From Hyphomicrobiales bacterium (GTDB lineage Bacteria; Pseudomonadota; Alphaproteobacteria; Rhizobiales; Xanthobacteraceae): a stretch of 64,000 nt of DNA. This document shows positions 16,114-24,638 of the stretch, piece by piece. The notes under the pieces are model-generated. The model was not told where the DNA came from. It made no database searches and saw only the letters and a list, made by a program, of their open reading frames with translations. The stretch is taken from the NCBI GenBank assembly GCA_013911975.1, contig JACESF010000017.1, positions 1 through 64,000 of the forward strand, written 5' to 3'. Position numbers and translations under genes: made by a program. The stretch's first letter is position 1. Every line of letters begins with the position of its first letter.

Positions 16114-17772
16114 ATGCCTCCGACTGACACGATGCCGGATCGGCCCGCCGAGGGGGTGCGCAAGCGGATCCGCATCCGGCACCGCGTCATCTGGCTGATC
16201 CTCCTCATGGCGGCGCCCATCGTCGCCGAGCGGGCTTTTTCGCTGTTCTCGGAGCGGCAGGACGAAATCGCGCGGGCGACCATCCAGCTCAAGTCCATCG
16301 CCCGGATCGTGGCCCTTACGGAGAAGGAGGCCATCGCCGCGGCCACCGCCGTCACGCAGACCCTCGCTTTGCAGGCGCGCGGGCTGATGGCCGATCCGGA
16401 CGACTGCAACACTCTGCTTCAGCGCATTTCCGCGGAGATGATCGGCGTCCAGGGCGCGCTGATCGCCGATGTCGGAGGCCTCGTGCAATGCGCCAGCGCG
16501 CGCGCGCTGCTGGGAGCTGACCTGTCCGATCGTCCCTATCTGCGCGAGGCCCTGTCCTCGCCCCGCCCGGTCCTGTCGGACTTCCTCATCACCCGCAGCA
16601 CCGGCCGCGCGACGCTCGCCATCATGGAGGCGCAGCGCGATGCCGGCGGGGAGCCCGTCGCCCTGGTGGGAATCGCGCTCGATCTCCAGTGGGTCTCCCG
16701 CCTCGCCGCGCAGGTGGGGGCGCAGGCGGGCGCGGTGATCACGGTGCTTGATTCCAGCGGCGTGGTGCTCGCCCGCCATCCCAGCCTGCCGGGTGTCGTG
16801 GGGCAGCCCTACAGCAACCGCGAGACGCTGGCCCGGCTCCAGGCACAGGACGAGGGGACGTTCGACGGGCCGGGCATGGCGGGACCCGAGCGCATGTTCG
16901 CCTTCCTGCGGATTCCGGGCACGGGCCTCAGGGTCCTGGTGGGGCGCGACAAGCAGGCCGTGGTGGGCGCCATCGACCGGCGCATCCTGGCCACCCTGTC
17001 CTTATTGCTGAGCGCCATCGCCCTGTTCATCGTTCTGGCGCTCTATGCCGCGCACCGGCTGATCGTGGCGCCCATCAACCGGCTGGCCGCCGATGTCCTC
17101 TCCGTGGGCCGGGGGGAGCGCACCCAGATCGGCGAGGTGGGAATCGAGGAGATCCACCCTGTCCTCGAAGCCTATACGGAGATGAGCGCCCGCCTTCAGG
17201 CCCGCGCGGCGGAGTTGCGGAACATCAACGGGCGCCTCGCCGCCATCGCCAGCACCGACGGGCTTACCGGGCTTGCCAACCGGCGCACCTTCGACGTGCA
17301 GATCTCCGAGGAATGGGTGCGCTGCGCGGATGCCGGCCGGCCGCTGGCGCTGGTCATGGCGGACGTGGACAATTTCAAGCTCTTCAACGATTCCATGGGC
17401 CACCTTGCGGGCGACGACGCCTTGCGGGAGGTGGCCCGCATGCTGGCGGCGGCGGTGGCGGGGCCGGGGCACCTGGCGGCGCGCTACGGGGGCGAGGAAT
17501 TCGTCATGCTGCTGCCCGAGGCCGACCTGGCGTCTGCGGTGGAATATGCCGAGAACGCGCGCCGCCTCATCGTGGCGCTGGACATCTCCCATGCCAAGGT
17601 CCCCATGGGGCTGCTCACGGTGAGCTTCGGTGTCGCGGCGACGCTGCCGCGCCCGGGCGAGACGCCGGACACCGTGCTCGCGGCGGCGGATGCCGCGCTC
17701 TACGAAGCCAAGCGCCTCGGCCGCAACCGGGTGGTGGCCGCGCGCCCGATGCCCGGGGACGAGGCGGCGTGA
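16114..17772 (+). CDS. Membrane diguanylate cyclase with extracytoplasmic sensor, HAMP and GGDEF domains
   Basis: A 552-residue signalling enzyme making cyclic di-GMP. Residues about 24-42 are the first transmembrane helix, then a periplasmic dCache-like sensor (about 43-290), a second helix (about 293-315), a HAMP segment with [14 protein letters not shown], and a C-terminal GGDEF domain. Catalytic parts are intact: [27 protein letters not shown] and GGEEF near residue 459. The RxxD inhibitory site expected five residues before GGEEF is missing (HLAARY instead), so product inhibition is probably absent. The stop overlaps the Nudix start (GTGA). Confidence 0.92.
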   Translation: MPPTDTMPDRPAEGVRKRIRIRHRVIWLILLMAAPIVAERAFSLFSERQDEIARATIQLKSIARIVALTEKEAIAAATAVTQTLALQARGLMADPDDCNTLLQRISAEMIGVQGALIADVGGLVQCASARALLGADLSDRPYLREALSSPRPVLSDFLITRSTGRATLAIMEAQRDAGGEPVALVGIALDLQWVSRLAAQVGAQAGAVITVLDSSGVVLARHPSLPGVVGQPYSNRETLARLQAQDEGTFDGPGMAGPERMFAFLRIPGTGLRVLVGRDKQAVVGAIDRRILATLSLLLSAIALFIVLALYAAHRLIVAPINRLAADVLSVGRGERTQIGEVGIEEIHPVLEAYTEMSARLQARAAELRNINGRLAAIASTDGLTGLANRRTFDVQISEEWVRCADAGRPLALVMADVDNFKLFNDSMGHLAGDDALREVARMLAAAVAGPGHLAARYGGEEFVMLLPEADLASAVEYAENARRLIVALDISHAKVPMGLLTVSFGVAATLPRPGETPDTVLAAADAALYEAKRLGRNRVVAARPMPGDEAA

Positions 17773-18236
17773 CGCCCGCGCGCCGGCCCGGCTGCGCCGC
17801 GCTGGCGGTGGTGGCGCGCGCAGGCCGCGTGCTGCTGGTGCGGCGCGCCAACCCGCCCGATGCGGGCCTCTGGGGCTTTCCCGGCGGGCGCATCGAATGG
17901 GGCGAGCCGGCTGCCGCCGCTGCGGTGCGCGAACTGCGCGAGGAGACCGGCATCGAGGCGCGCCCCGGCCCGTCCTTCCGCGTGCTCGACGCCCTCGACC
18001 ACGGCCCGGACGGGGAGGTGCGGCACCATTATGTGCTGGTGGCCGTGCTGTGTGCCTGGGTGTCGGGCGAGGGGGAGGCGGGCGACGACGCGCTGGAGGC
18101 GGACTGGTTCACGCTGGACCGCATCCGCGCCGACGCCGTGATGATGAGCGCCTGCGTGGCGGAGGTGGCGCAAGACGCGCTGGAGCTTGACGCCTTGGAG
18201 CTGGACGCGCCGGAGCGCGGCCCGGATCCGGCCTGA
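17769..18236 (+). CDS. Nudix hydrolase
   Basis: A 155-residue protein starting at a GTG that overlaps the diguanylate cyclase stop. The Nudix box is complete: [20 protein letters not shown] followed by ETGI, giving the pattern Gx5Ex7REUxEExGU. It sits in a short ADP-ribose pyrophosphatase-like fold. The acidic C-terminal tail repeats LELDA. Translational coupling to a c-di-GMP synthase might hint at nucleotide clean-up, but the substrate is unknown. Confidence 0.9.
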   Translation: MTPARRPGCAALAVVARAGRVLLVRRANPPDAGLWGFPGGRIEWGEPAAAAAVRELREETGIEARPGPSFRVLDALDHGPDGEVRHHYVLVAVLCAWVSGEGEAGDDALEADWFTLDRIRADAVMMSACVAEVAQDALELDALELDAPERGPDPA

Positions 18237-18358
18237 AAAAAGCGACAGCCGTGCAGGGACATGCCGTCGCAGGGCTGTCACCGCCAAAAGCTATGGGCTA
18301 ACCTCGCTTCATCTCGCATCCGCGAGATGACCCGCCCGCCGGATCCAGGGGAGCTCCC

Positions 18359-19105
18359 ATGAAGATCGAAGACGTGCGCCGCACGGCCTATTCCATGCCG
18401 CTGACAAACCCCGCCTATCCGCGCGGGCCGTACCGCTTCTTCGACCGGGAATTCCTCATCATCACCTACCGCACCGACATCGAGGCCCTGCGCGCCGTGG
18501 TGCCGGAGCCGCTCGAGGTGTTCGAGCCGCTGGTGAAGTACGAATTCATCCGCATGCCCGATTCCACGGGCTTCGGCGACTATACCGAGACCGGACAGGT
18601 CATCCCCGTGAAGTATAACGGCGTGGAGGGCGGCTACGTCCATTCCATGTACCTGGACGACGAGGCGCCCATCGCCGGCGGCCGCGAGCTCTGGGGCTTC
18701 CCGAAGAAGTACGCCCACCCCAAGATGGAGGTGGAGAAGGACGTGCTGGTGGGCCGCCTGCACTACGGCAAGTCACTCTGCGCCGAGGCCACCATGGGCT
18801 ACAAGCATGTGGCGGCGGACCCCGAGGCGATCATGAAGTCGCTCAAGGCGCCGAACTTCATGATCAAGATCATCCCCCACGTGGACGCGACGCCGCGCAT
18901 CTGCGAGCTGGTCCGCTACTATCTGGAGGACATCACGCTGAAGGAGGCCTGGGTCGGCCCCGGCGCGCTCGGCCTCTATCCGCACGTGATCTGCGACGTG
19001 GCGCGCCTGCCGGTGCTGGAAGTGGTGTCGGCGGTCCATCTGCGGGCCGACCTCACCCTCGGCATGGGCGAGGTGATGTACGACTATCTCGCCGAGCCGA
19101 AGTGA
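18359..19105 (+). CDS. adc: Acetoacetate decarboxylase
   Basis: A 248-residue enzyme that decarboxylates acetoacetate to acetone and CO2 through a Schiff base. The catalytic Lys is K116 in [12 protein letters not shown], with the preceding GRE loop and [21 protein letters not shown] typical of the family. Length agrees with the Clostridium and alphaproteobacterial enzymes. RBS GGGGAG precedes the ATG. It is followed by a patatin gene, a pair often seen beside 3-hydroxybutyrate dehydrogenase in related bacteria, though that gene is absent here. It ties to PHB and ketone body turnover (phaZ is about 4 kb downstream). Confidence 0.93.
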   Translation: MKIEDVRRTAYSMPLTNPAYPRGPYRFFDREFLIITYRTDIEALRAVVPEPLEVFEPLVKYEFIRMPDSTGFGDYTETGQVIPVKYNGVEGGYVHSMYLDDEAPIAGGRELWGFPKKYAHPKMEVEKDVLVGRLHYGKSLCAEATMGYKHVAADPEAIMKSLKAPNFMIKIIPHVDATPRICELVRYYLEDITLKEAWVGPGALGLYPHVICDVARLPVLEVVSAVHLRADLTLGMGEVMYDYLAEPK

Positions 19106-19209
19106 GATCGGAGTGAGGTTCGGGCGGGCCGGCCGGTCCGGCCCGCCGTGTCATTGCGTGGCGTGCCCCTGCGCGCCATGCTCCGCACAGGTGAACGGGG
19201 TGAGTGACC

Positions 19210-20361
19210 ATGAGCACGCTTCTCAGCGAGGTTCCCAACGACATCCGCGACGTGGTCCAGGACTATGAGCGGGTGGCCCTGGTGTTCCAGGGCGGCGGGG
19301 CGCTCGGCGCCTACCAGGCGGGCGTCTACGAGGCGCTGTCCCTGGCCGGGGCGGAGCCGAACTGGGTGTCGGGCGTGTCCATCGGCGCCATCAACTCGGC
19401 CATCATCGCCGGCAACACCCCCGAGAACCGCCTGCCGCGCCTGCGGGAGTTCTGGAACACCGTCTCCGGCCGCAAGATCTGGGCCTATACGCCGGAGGGC
19501 GATGCCTTCCGCAGCATGCGCAACCAGCTCTCGGCCTTCGCCACCATCAATCTCGGCCAGCCCGGCTTCTTCAAGCCGCGCTTTCCCAATCCCTGGATGG
19601 TGCCGCGCGGGGCGGACGGAGCCACCAGCTTCTACGACACCTCGCCGCTGCGCGACACGCTGCTGAACCTCGTGGACTTCGACCTGATCAATAGCGGGCA
19701 GAAGCGCTTCTCTGTGGGTGCGGTGAACGTGCGCACCGGCAATTTCGTCTATTTCGACAATTCCACCCACCGCATCGCGCCCGAGCACATCATGGCCAGC
19801 GGCGCGCTGCCGCCGGCCTTTCCGCCGGTCCGCATCGACGGCGAATATTACTGGGACGGCGGCGTCGTCTCCAACACGCCGCTGCAATGGCTGCTGGACC
19901 AGCCGGACCATCCGAGCGCCCTGGTGTTCCAGGTGGACCTGTTCTCCGCGCGCGGCGACCTGCCCCGCGACATGTTCGACGTGATCGAGCGGCAGAAGGA
20001 CATCGGCTATTCCAGCCGCACCCGGTCCGTCACCGACTTCTTCCGCCGCGTCCAGGAACTGCGCTCGCTCTATGCCGACGCGCTCCAGCGGATTCCCGAG
20101 CAGCTGCGCACCGAGGAGGATTGCCGCCTGCTCGCCGCCTATGAGCGCTCCGGGCCGGTGAACATCTGCCACCTGATCTATCAGGAGAAGTCCTACGAGC
20201 GGGACTTCAAGGATTATGAATTCTCCGGCACCTCCATGCGCGACCACTGGCAGTCAGGCTACGAGGACACGCTGAAGACCTTGCGCCGCCGGGAATTCCT
20301 GAAGAAGCCCGAGAAGAACACCGCCATCGTGGTGCACGACATCCACCGCGTGGAGGACTGA
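19210..20361 (+). CDS. Patatin-like phospholipase with DUF3734 C-terminus
   Basis: A 383-residue serine lipid hydrolase. The oxyanion loop GGGALG is at residues 28-33, the nucleophile S57 in GVSIGA, and the Asp of the dyad in WDGGVVSNTP near residue 217. The C-terminal 150 residues (SRTRSVTDFFRRVQELRSLY, YERDFKDYEFSGTSMRDHW) match the DUF3734 tail of this subgroup. Start ATG chosen at 19210; a GTG two codons earlier is possible. Same strand as adc with 104 bases between, probably related to lipid or PHB granule turnover, though not proven. Confidence 0.9.
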   Translation: MSTLLSEVPNDIRDVVQDYERVALVFQGGGALGAYQAGVYEALSLAGAEPNWVSGVSIGAINSAIIAGNTPENRLPRLREFWNTVSGRKIWAYTPEGDAFRSMRNQLSAFATINLGQPGFFKPRFPNPWMVPRGADGATSFYDTSPLRDTLLNLVDFDLINSGQKRFSVGAVNVRTGNFVYFDNSTHRIAPEHIMASGALPPAFPPVRIDGEYYWDGGVVSNTPLQWLLDQPDHPSALVFQVDLFSARGDLPRDMFDVIERQKDIGYSSRTRSVTDFFRRVQELRSLYADALQRIPEQLRTEEDCRLLAAYERSGPVNICHLIYQEKSYERDFKDYEFSGTSMRDHWQSGYEDTLKTLRRREFLKKPEKNTAIVVHDIHRVED

Positions 20362-20383
20362 GCCTCCCGCGCGCCCGGCCGCG

Positions 20384-21133
20384 TCACAGCGGCAGGGCGC
20401 GCACCAGGGTGTTGGCGCCAAGGAGCGCCAGCGCCGCGAAGAAGCCGGTGCGGAACGTCGCCTGGGAGACGGCGAGGCGCAGCCGCCGGCCCAGTTCCAT
20501 GCCGATGAAGGCCGGAACCAGCGCGCCCACCGAGGCGAGCGCGAAGGTGGCGTCGCCCAGCGCCGTGAAGTCCAGCGACAGCGTCACGGCGAGGGCGAAG
20601 GTGGAGAGCGTGAAGGCGAGGCCGAGCGCCTGGACGAGGTCTTCCCGGTCCAGATTCAGCGACTGGAGATAGGGCGCAACCGGCATGACGGTGACGCCCG
20701 TCGTCCCCGTCAGCAGGCCGGAAACGAGGCCCATGGCGGGCGACAGCCAGGGCTCCAGCCGGGCCGGCGTGTGGAATTGCAGCTTCGCGAGCCCGAACAG
20801 CCCATAGACCAGCAGCGTCCCCCCGAGCAGCGCCGGGGCGAGATGGGAGTCCAGCCCGCCGAGGAAGACGGCGCCCCCCAAGGTCCCCAGGATCGCGCAC
20901 AGGCCCAGGGGCCAGAAGCGGCGCAGCACCACGGCGCGGCGCGGCCCGGTGGCGAACTGCGCGACATTGGTGAGGATGGCCGGCGCCATGAGGATGGCGG
21001 CCGCATCCGGCGGCGCCATGATCAGCGTCAGCAGCCCCATGCCGAGCGTGGGCAGGCCCATGCCCGTCGCGCCCTTCACGAGCCCGGCGAGCGTGAGGAT
21101 GAGGACGATGGCCGCGAGGGAGGCGAGGGTCAT
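20384..21133 (-). CDS. TauE/SafE-family sulfite/organic anion permease
   Basis: A 249-residue membrane protein with about eight helices and the TauE pattern: an N-terminal repeat starting GLVKGATGMGLPTLG and the second repeat GLVSGLLTGTTGVTVMPV. Members export sulfite or sulfoacetate, or move other small anions. It diverges from a LysR gene 84 bases away with a clear dyad between. The xsc product sulfite would need an exporter, but this gene is 12 kb from xsc, so the link is only a possibility. Confidence 0.88.
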   Translation of the reverse strand: MTLASLAAIVLILTLAGLVKGATGMGLPTLGMGLLTLIMAPPDAAAILMAPAILTNVAQFATGPRRAVVLRRFWPLGLCAILGTLGGAVFLGGLDSHLAPALLGGTLLVYGLFGLAKLQFHTPARLEPWLSPAMGLVSGLLTGTTGVTVMPVAPYLQSLNLDREDLVQALGLAFTLSTFALAVTLSLDFTALGDATFALASVGALVPAFIGMELGRRLRLAVSQATFRTGFFAALALLGANTLVRALPL

Positions 21134-21185
21134 GGCCGGACACTGGCCTTCGTTTTTCCCTTCGGCAATGTGGAAGTTCCGGGGT

Positions 21186-21210
21186 TATCCTTCGGTATGG
21201 ACGAAGGATA
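21186..21210. promoter_or_regulatory. LysR-type box between tauE-like and lysR genes
   Basis: TATCCTTCG and CGAAGGATA form perfect 9-bp arms around a 7-base centre, 8 bases before the LysR start. TTCG-N7-CGAA contains the T-N11-A pattern of LysR binding sites. Two further CCTTCG copies lie upstream (near 21143 and 21154), as expected for a recognition site plus activation site. Site strong by symmetry; regulator assignment by location. Confidence 0.55.
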
Positions 21211-21217
21211 GATCGCC

Positions 21218-22120
21218 ATGCGCTTCGATCTCGTGGACCTGCGCCTGTTCCTGGCCATCCTGGAGGCGGGCAGCATCACCGGCGGCGCCGCGAAGGCCCA
21301 TCTCGCCCTCGCCTCCGCCAGCGCCCGGGTGCAGGCGCTGGAGGCGCAGGTGGGCACCCCGCTGCTGGTGCGCGCCCGCTCCGGCGCGCGGGCGAGCCCG
21401 GCCGGGGAAGCGTTCGGGCATCATGCCCGCATGCTGCTCCAGCAAGCGGAGCGCATGCAGGGGGAACTGGCCCGCTTCGGCAAGGGGCTGAAGGGCCATC
21501 TGCGCCTGTGGAGCAACACCGCAGCCCTGAGCGGTCGGCTGCCCCGCGATCTCGCAGCCTTCCTGGCGCGCCATCCCGACATCGATGCCGATCTGGAGGA
21601 GCGGCCGAGCGCGGCGGTGGCGCGGGCGCTGCGGGACGGCCTCATCCATGTGGGGGTTCTGTCTTATGCCACGGGCCTCGCCGGGCTGGACTGGCGGCCC
21701 TATGGCGAGGACCGGCTGGTGGCCCTTCTGCCGCCCGGCCATCCCCTGGCGGGGCGCGAGGGGCTGTCTTTCGCGGATATCGCCGGCGAGCCGTTCGTGG
21801 GGCTCGCGCCGGGCATCGCGCTTCAGGAAATGGTGAGCGGGGAGGCGGCGCGGCTGGGGCTGACGCTGAAGATGCGGGTGCGCGTCACGAGCTTCGCGGC
21901 GCTGGCCGAGATGGTGGCGGCGGGCGTCGGCGTCGGGGTGCTGCCGCTCACGGAGCATCTGCGCCTGCCGCCCGGCCTTGCGCCGGAGGCGCGGTCCCTG
22001 GCGGACCCCTGGACCCGGCGGCGCCTCGTGATCGCCACCCGGGACGCGAGCGCCCTGCCGGCCTTCGCCCGCGAGGCGCTGGAGGCGCTCACCGGCGCGG
22101 GAGCCGGCGCGCCCGCCTGA
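21218..22120 (+). CDS. LysR-family transcriptional regulator
   Basis: A 300-residue LTTR. The N-terminal winged helix reads LVDLRLFLAILEAGSITGGAAKAHLALASASARVQALE, and the effector domain follows from about residue 90. It is divergent from the TauE-like permease, and the dyad just before its start is the expected autoregulatory site, so it probably controls the permease. The HTH is slightly atypical (ASASARV where SxxSRxI is usual). Effector unknown. Confidence 0.9.
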   Translation: MRFDLVDLRLFLAILEAGSITGGAAKAHLALASASARVQALEAQVGTPLLVRARSGARASPAGEAFGHHARMLLQQAERMQGELARFGKGLKGHLRLWSNTAALSGRLPRDLAAFLARHPDIDADLEERPSAAVARALRDGLIHVGVLSYATGLAGLDWRPYGEDRLVALLPPGHPLAGREGLSFADIAGEPFVGLAPGIALQEMVSGEAARLGLTLKMRVRVTSFAALAEMVAAGVGVGVLPLTEHLRLPPGLAPEARSLADPWTRRRLVIATRDASALPAFAREALEALTGAGAGAPA

Positions 22121-22129
22121 CGGGGAAGG

Positions 22130-22786
22130 TCAGAACTCGACGTCCAGCTCTTCCAGTTCCTCGGGCTCCTCATAGGCGCCCGAAATCCATTCCTGCATCA
22201 GCGGGTGCGCCATGACGCGCGCCCGATAAGCCTCGCAGGCGGCGTCGAGCGGCACGCTATAGGTGGTGAAGCGCGAGCAGACCGGCGCGTACATGGCGTC
22301 CGCGAGGGTGAAGGTCGGGCCCATGAGATAGGGGCCGCCATGGGCGGCAAAGCAGCCGCGCCAGATGGCGACGATGCGCTCGATGTCTGCCTGCGCGCCG
22401 GCCCACACCTTGAAGCCCGGATACTTGCCCTTGATGTTCATGGGCAGGGCGGAGCGCATGTTGGCGAAGCCGGAATGCATCTCGCCTGAAATGGAGAGGC
22501 AGTGGGCGCGGACCGCGCGGTCGGGCGGCAGCAGGCCGGCCTCGGGGTGCAGTTCGTGCAGATAGGCGGCGATGGCCAGCGTGTCCCACACGGTCACGCC
22601 CTCATGCACCAGCCGCGGCACGAGGAAAGAGGGGGAGAGCAGCAGCAATTCCGCCTTCGCCGCCGGATCGTCCACCGGAACCCGCTCCTCCTCGAACTGG
22701 AGGCCCACCATCTTGCACAACAGCCAGCCGCGCAGCGACCAGGAGGAATAGTTCTTGCTGGAAATGGTGAGCGTGGTCATGGACAT
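22130..22786 (-). CDS. Glutathione S-transferase family protein
   Basis: A 218-residue protein with a thioredoxin-like N-terminal domain (TISSKNYSSWSLRGWLLCKM; Ser and Trp at the glutathione site) and an all-alpha C-terminal domain (FTLADAMYAPVCSRFTTY). This is the bacterial subgroup with the SSWSLR motif. I use the ATG at 22786; GTG at 22789 or ATG at 22780 are alternatives. The C-terminus is very acidic (EEPEELEELDVEF). It lies convergent with lysR, 9 bases from its stop. Substrate unknown. Confidence 0.85.
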   Translation of the reverse strand: MSMTTLTISSKNYSSWSLRGWLLCKMVGLQFEEERVPVDDPAAKAELLLLSPSFLVPRLVHEGVTVWDTLAIAAYLHELHPEAGLLPPDRAVRAHCLSISGEMHSGFANMRSALPMNIKGKYPGFKVWAGAQADIERIVAIWRGCFAAHGGPYLMGPTFTLADAMYAPVCSRFTTYSVPLDAACEAYRARVMAHPLMQEWISGAYEEPEELEELDVEF

Positions 22787-22831
22787 CACCGAATTTCGGA
22801 GCGGCGTTTCGCGATCTTAGCTGTTCCGTGT

Positions 22832-22840
22832 TGCATTGCA
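22832..22840. promoter_or_regulatory. TGCATTGCA motif upstream of phaZ (possible PhaR site)
   Basis: The 9-mer TGCATTGCA lies in the 343-base region between the GST and phaZ genes, about 290 bases before phaZ. The same 9-mer forms the centre of the palindrome at 27600-27616. PhaR repressors of PHB metabolism bind TGC-rich dyads, as I recall from Paracoccus. A second dyad, GTTC-N9-GAAC (22851-22867), is just downstream. The rest of this region holds no gene. Confidence 0.35.
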
Positions 22841-23129
22841 CCACCCCCCGTTCCAATATCTTGAACAGGGGTGACGAGCGGCGAGCGCGGGGAATGGCGC
22901 AAAAAATCCACGGCACCAATGGCTTAGCTGGCGCAGGCGGCATTTTGGGCCGGGCGCGTCATTTTTTCGAGCTCCGCGGCCCGCAGCCGTCGCCGGGGCG
23001 GCGATGTCCCATGCGGGGGCGGGGAGGTCGTCGCGATCATCCGCCGTCCCCGGGTCCGGGCCGCCGCGCCGGTGGCCATTCGGTCCCGTTCTCTTCCTCC
23101 TCGGCGCTCCGCCTCCGGCTTAGGGCATC

Positions 23130-24347
23130 ATGATGTATCTCGCCTACCAGACCCAGGCCGACCTCATGGATCCGCTGCGCTTCGGGGCCCGCATGGCCCG
23201 GCGCATGCTGAGCACGCCGCTCATGGCCGCCTTCTCCAATCCCGGCACGCGCCATCTGGCGGCGGCCTATGAAATGGTGGAACGCGCGGCGCTGAGCCAC
23301 GGCCGGCCGCCCTTCGGCATCGCCTCGACCCTGGTGGGCAACCGGGAGCTGGAGGTGACGGAGGATCCCGTCTACCGCCTGCCCTTCGGCACCTTGCTGC
23401 ACTTCAAGAAGGACGCGGACGTGCCCCAGCCGCGCGTGCTGGTGGTGGCGCCCATGTCGGGCCATTTCGCCACGCTGCTGGCCGGCACGGTGCGCACCTT
23501 GCTGCCCGACCACGACGTCTACATCACCGACTGGCACAATGCCCGCGACGTGAGCCTGGAGCACGGGCCCTTCGCCTTCGACGACTATGTGGAGCATGTG
23601 GTCAAGTTCCTGGAATGGATGGGCCCCGGCGCGCATCTGGTGGCGGTGTGCCAGCCCTGCGTCCAGGCGCTGGTGGCCGCCGCCGTCATGGCGCAGGAGG
23701 ACAATCCCGCCCAGCCGCGCAGCATGACCCTCATGGCCGGGCCCATCGACTGCCGGATCAATCCCACCAAGGTGAACGAGCTGGCCCAGTCCAAGCCCAT
23801 GTCATGGTTCGAGCAGAACCTGATCTCGAAGGTGCCCATGGGCTTCGAGGGCGCCGGGCGCCGGGTCTATCCCGGCTTCGTGCAGCTTTCGGCCTTCGTT
23901 TCCATGAATCTCGGACGCCACATGAAGGCGCATTTCGAGATGTACGAAAACCTCGCCAATGGCGAGACCGAGAAGGCGGAGACGGCCAAGGCCTTCTACG
24001 ACGAATATTTCGCGGTGCTCGACCTCGCCGCCGAATTCTACCTGGAGACGGTGCAGTTCGTGTTCCAGGAATACCGGCTGCCCAAGGGCGAATTGACCTA
24101 TAAGGGCAATCCCATCGATTTCGGCGCCATCCGCCGCACCGCGCTGCTCACGGTGGAGGGCGAGCGGGACGACATCTGCTCGCTGGGCCAGACCGTGGCG
24201 GCGCAGGAAATCTGCTCGCGCCTGCGGCCCCACCGCAAGCGCCACCACATGCAGCCGGGCGTCGGCCATTACGGCGTCTTCAGCGGCCGCAAATGGGCGG
24301 GGCAGGTCTATCCCCTGGTGAAGAACCACATCCTGGCCAGCGACTGA
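23130..24347 (+). CDS. phaZ: Intracellular polyhydroxybutyrate depolymerase
   Basis: A 405-residue i-PHB depolymerase. The family has a Cys nucleophile in place of Ser: here C174 in LVAVCQPCVQAL, aligned with the active Cys of the Cupriavidus PhaZ group. Other marks are the N-terminal YQTQADLMDPLR, VYITDWHNARDVSLEHGPF, DYVEHVVKFLEWMG, LMAGPIDCRINPTKVNELA, LLTVEGERDDICSLGQT and the catalytic His in VGHYGVFSGRKW. It degrades stored PHB to hydroxybutyrate oligomers in the cytoplasm. With adc and a patatin upstream it suggests a carbon-storage neighbourhood. A second paralogue lies at 43894-44997. Confidence 0.95.
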   Translation: MMYLAYQTQADLMDPLRFGARMARRMLSTPLMAAFSNPGTRHLAAAYEMVERAALSHGRPPFGIASTLVGNRELEVTEDPVYRLPFGTLLHFKKDADVPQPRVLVVAPMSGHFATLLAGTVRTLLPDHDVYITDWHNARDVSLEHGPFAFDDYVEHVVKFLEWMGPGAHLVAVCQPCVQALVAAAVMAQEDNPAQPRSMTLMAGPIDCRINPTKVNELAQSKPMSWFEQNLISKVPMGFEGAGRRVYPGFVQLSAFVSMNLGRHMKAHFEMYENLANGETEKAETAKAFYDEYFAVLDLAAEFYLETVQFVFQEYRLPKGELTYKGNPIDFGAIRRTALLTVEGERDDICSLGQTVAAQEICSRLRPHRKRHHMQPGVGHYGVFSGRKWAGQVYPLVKNHILASD

Positions 24348-24363
24348 GGCCGGACGACGGGCG

Positions 24364-24381
24364 GGCCGGACCGTTCCGGCC
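24364..24381 (+). terminator. Hairpin after phaZ
   Basis: GGCCGGA and TCCGGCC pair over 7 bp around the loop CCGT, 17 bases after the phaZ stop. No T-run follows, so termination strength is doubtful. Confidence 0.35.
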
Positions 24382-24431
24382 GGCTGGGAGATAGTATCTA
24401 AATACCTTAATCCTGGATTCTCCGGAACTTC

Positions 24432-24602
24432 GGTGACGCCCGTGTGTCACCCTCCCGGCGGGGGCTGTGCGCGCCCCATGCCTTGCGGTTTCACGCTTTT
24501 CTCCCCCTGTGGGGTGTTGACGGCGTGGGTCCGCCTCAGCATGGTGCCCCCGGCCACGCCAAGGGTGGCCTGGAGCCTGGTCCGGCTGGGCGACACCCGC
24601 CC
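24432..24602 (+). promoter_or_regulatory. Structured leader of homospermidine synthase gene
   Basis: In the 200 bases before hss, four small perfect stems follow one another: GGTGAC/GTCACC (24432-24451), CCCC/GGGG (24504-24514), GGCCAC/GTGGCC (24552-24570) and GGGCG/CGCCC (24588-24602). The region just upstream (24390-24420) is the AT-richest stretch around, so a promoter there would give a folded 5' leader. No coding potential is convincing. It might be a polyamine- or metabolite-responsive leader; I cannot match it to a known riboswitch. Confidence 0.4.
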
Positions 24603-24638
24603 CCGGATCACGCGCTCCCTAGAGGAGTGTCACGCATC

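Noticed and set aside
24444..24638. The homospermidine synthase frame stays open 65 codons upstream of the ATG.
   Set aside because: The extension is Pro/Gly/His-rich with no family similarity, while AGAGGAG precedes the ATG at 24639.
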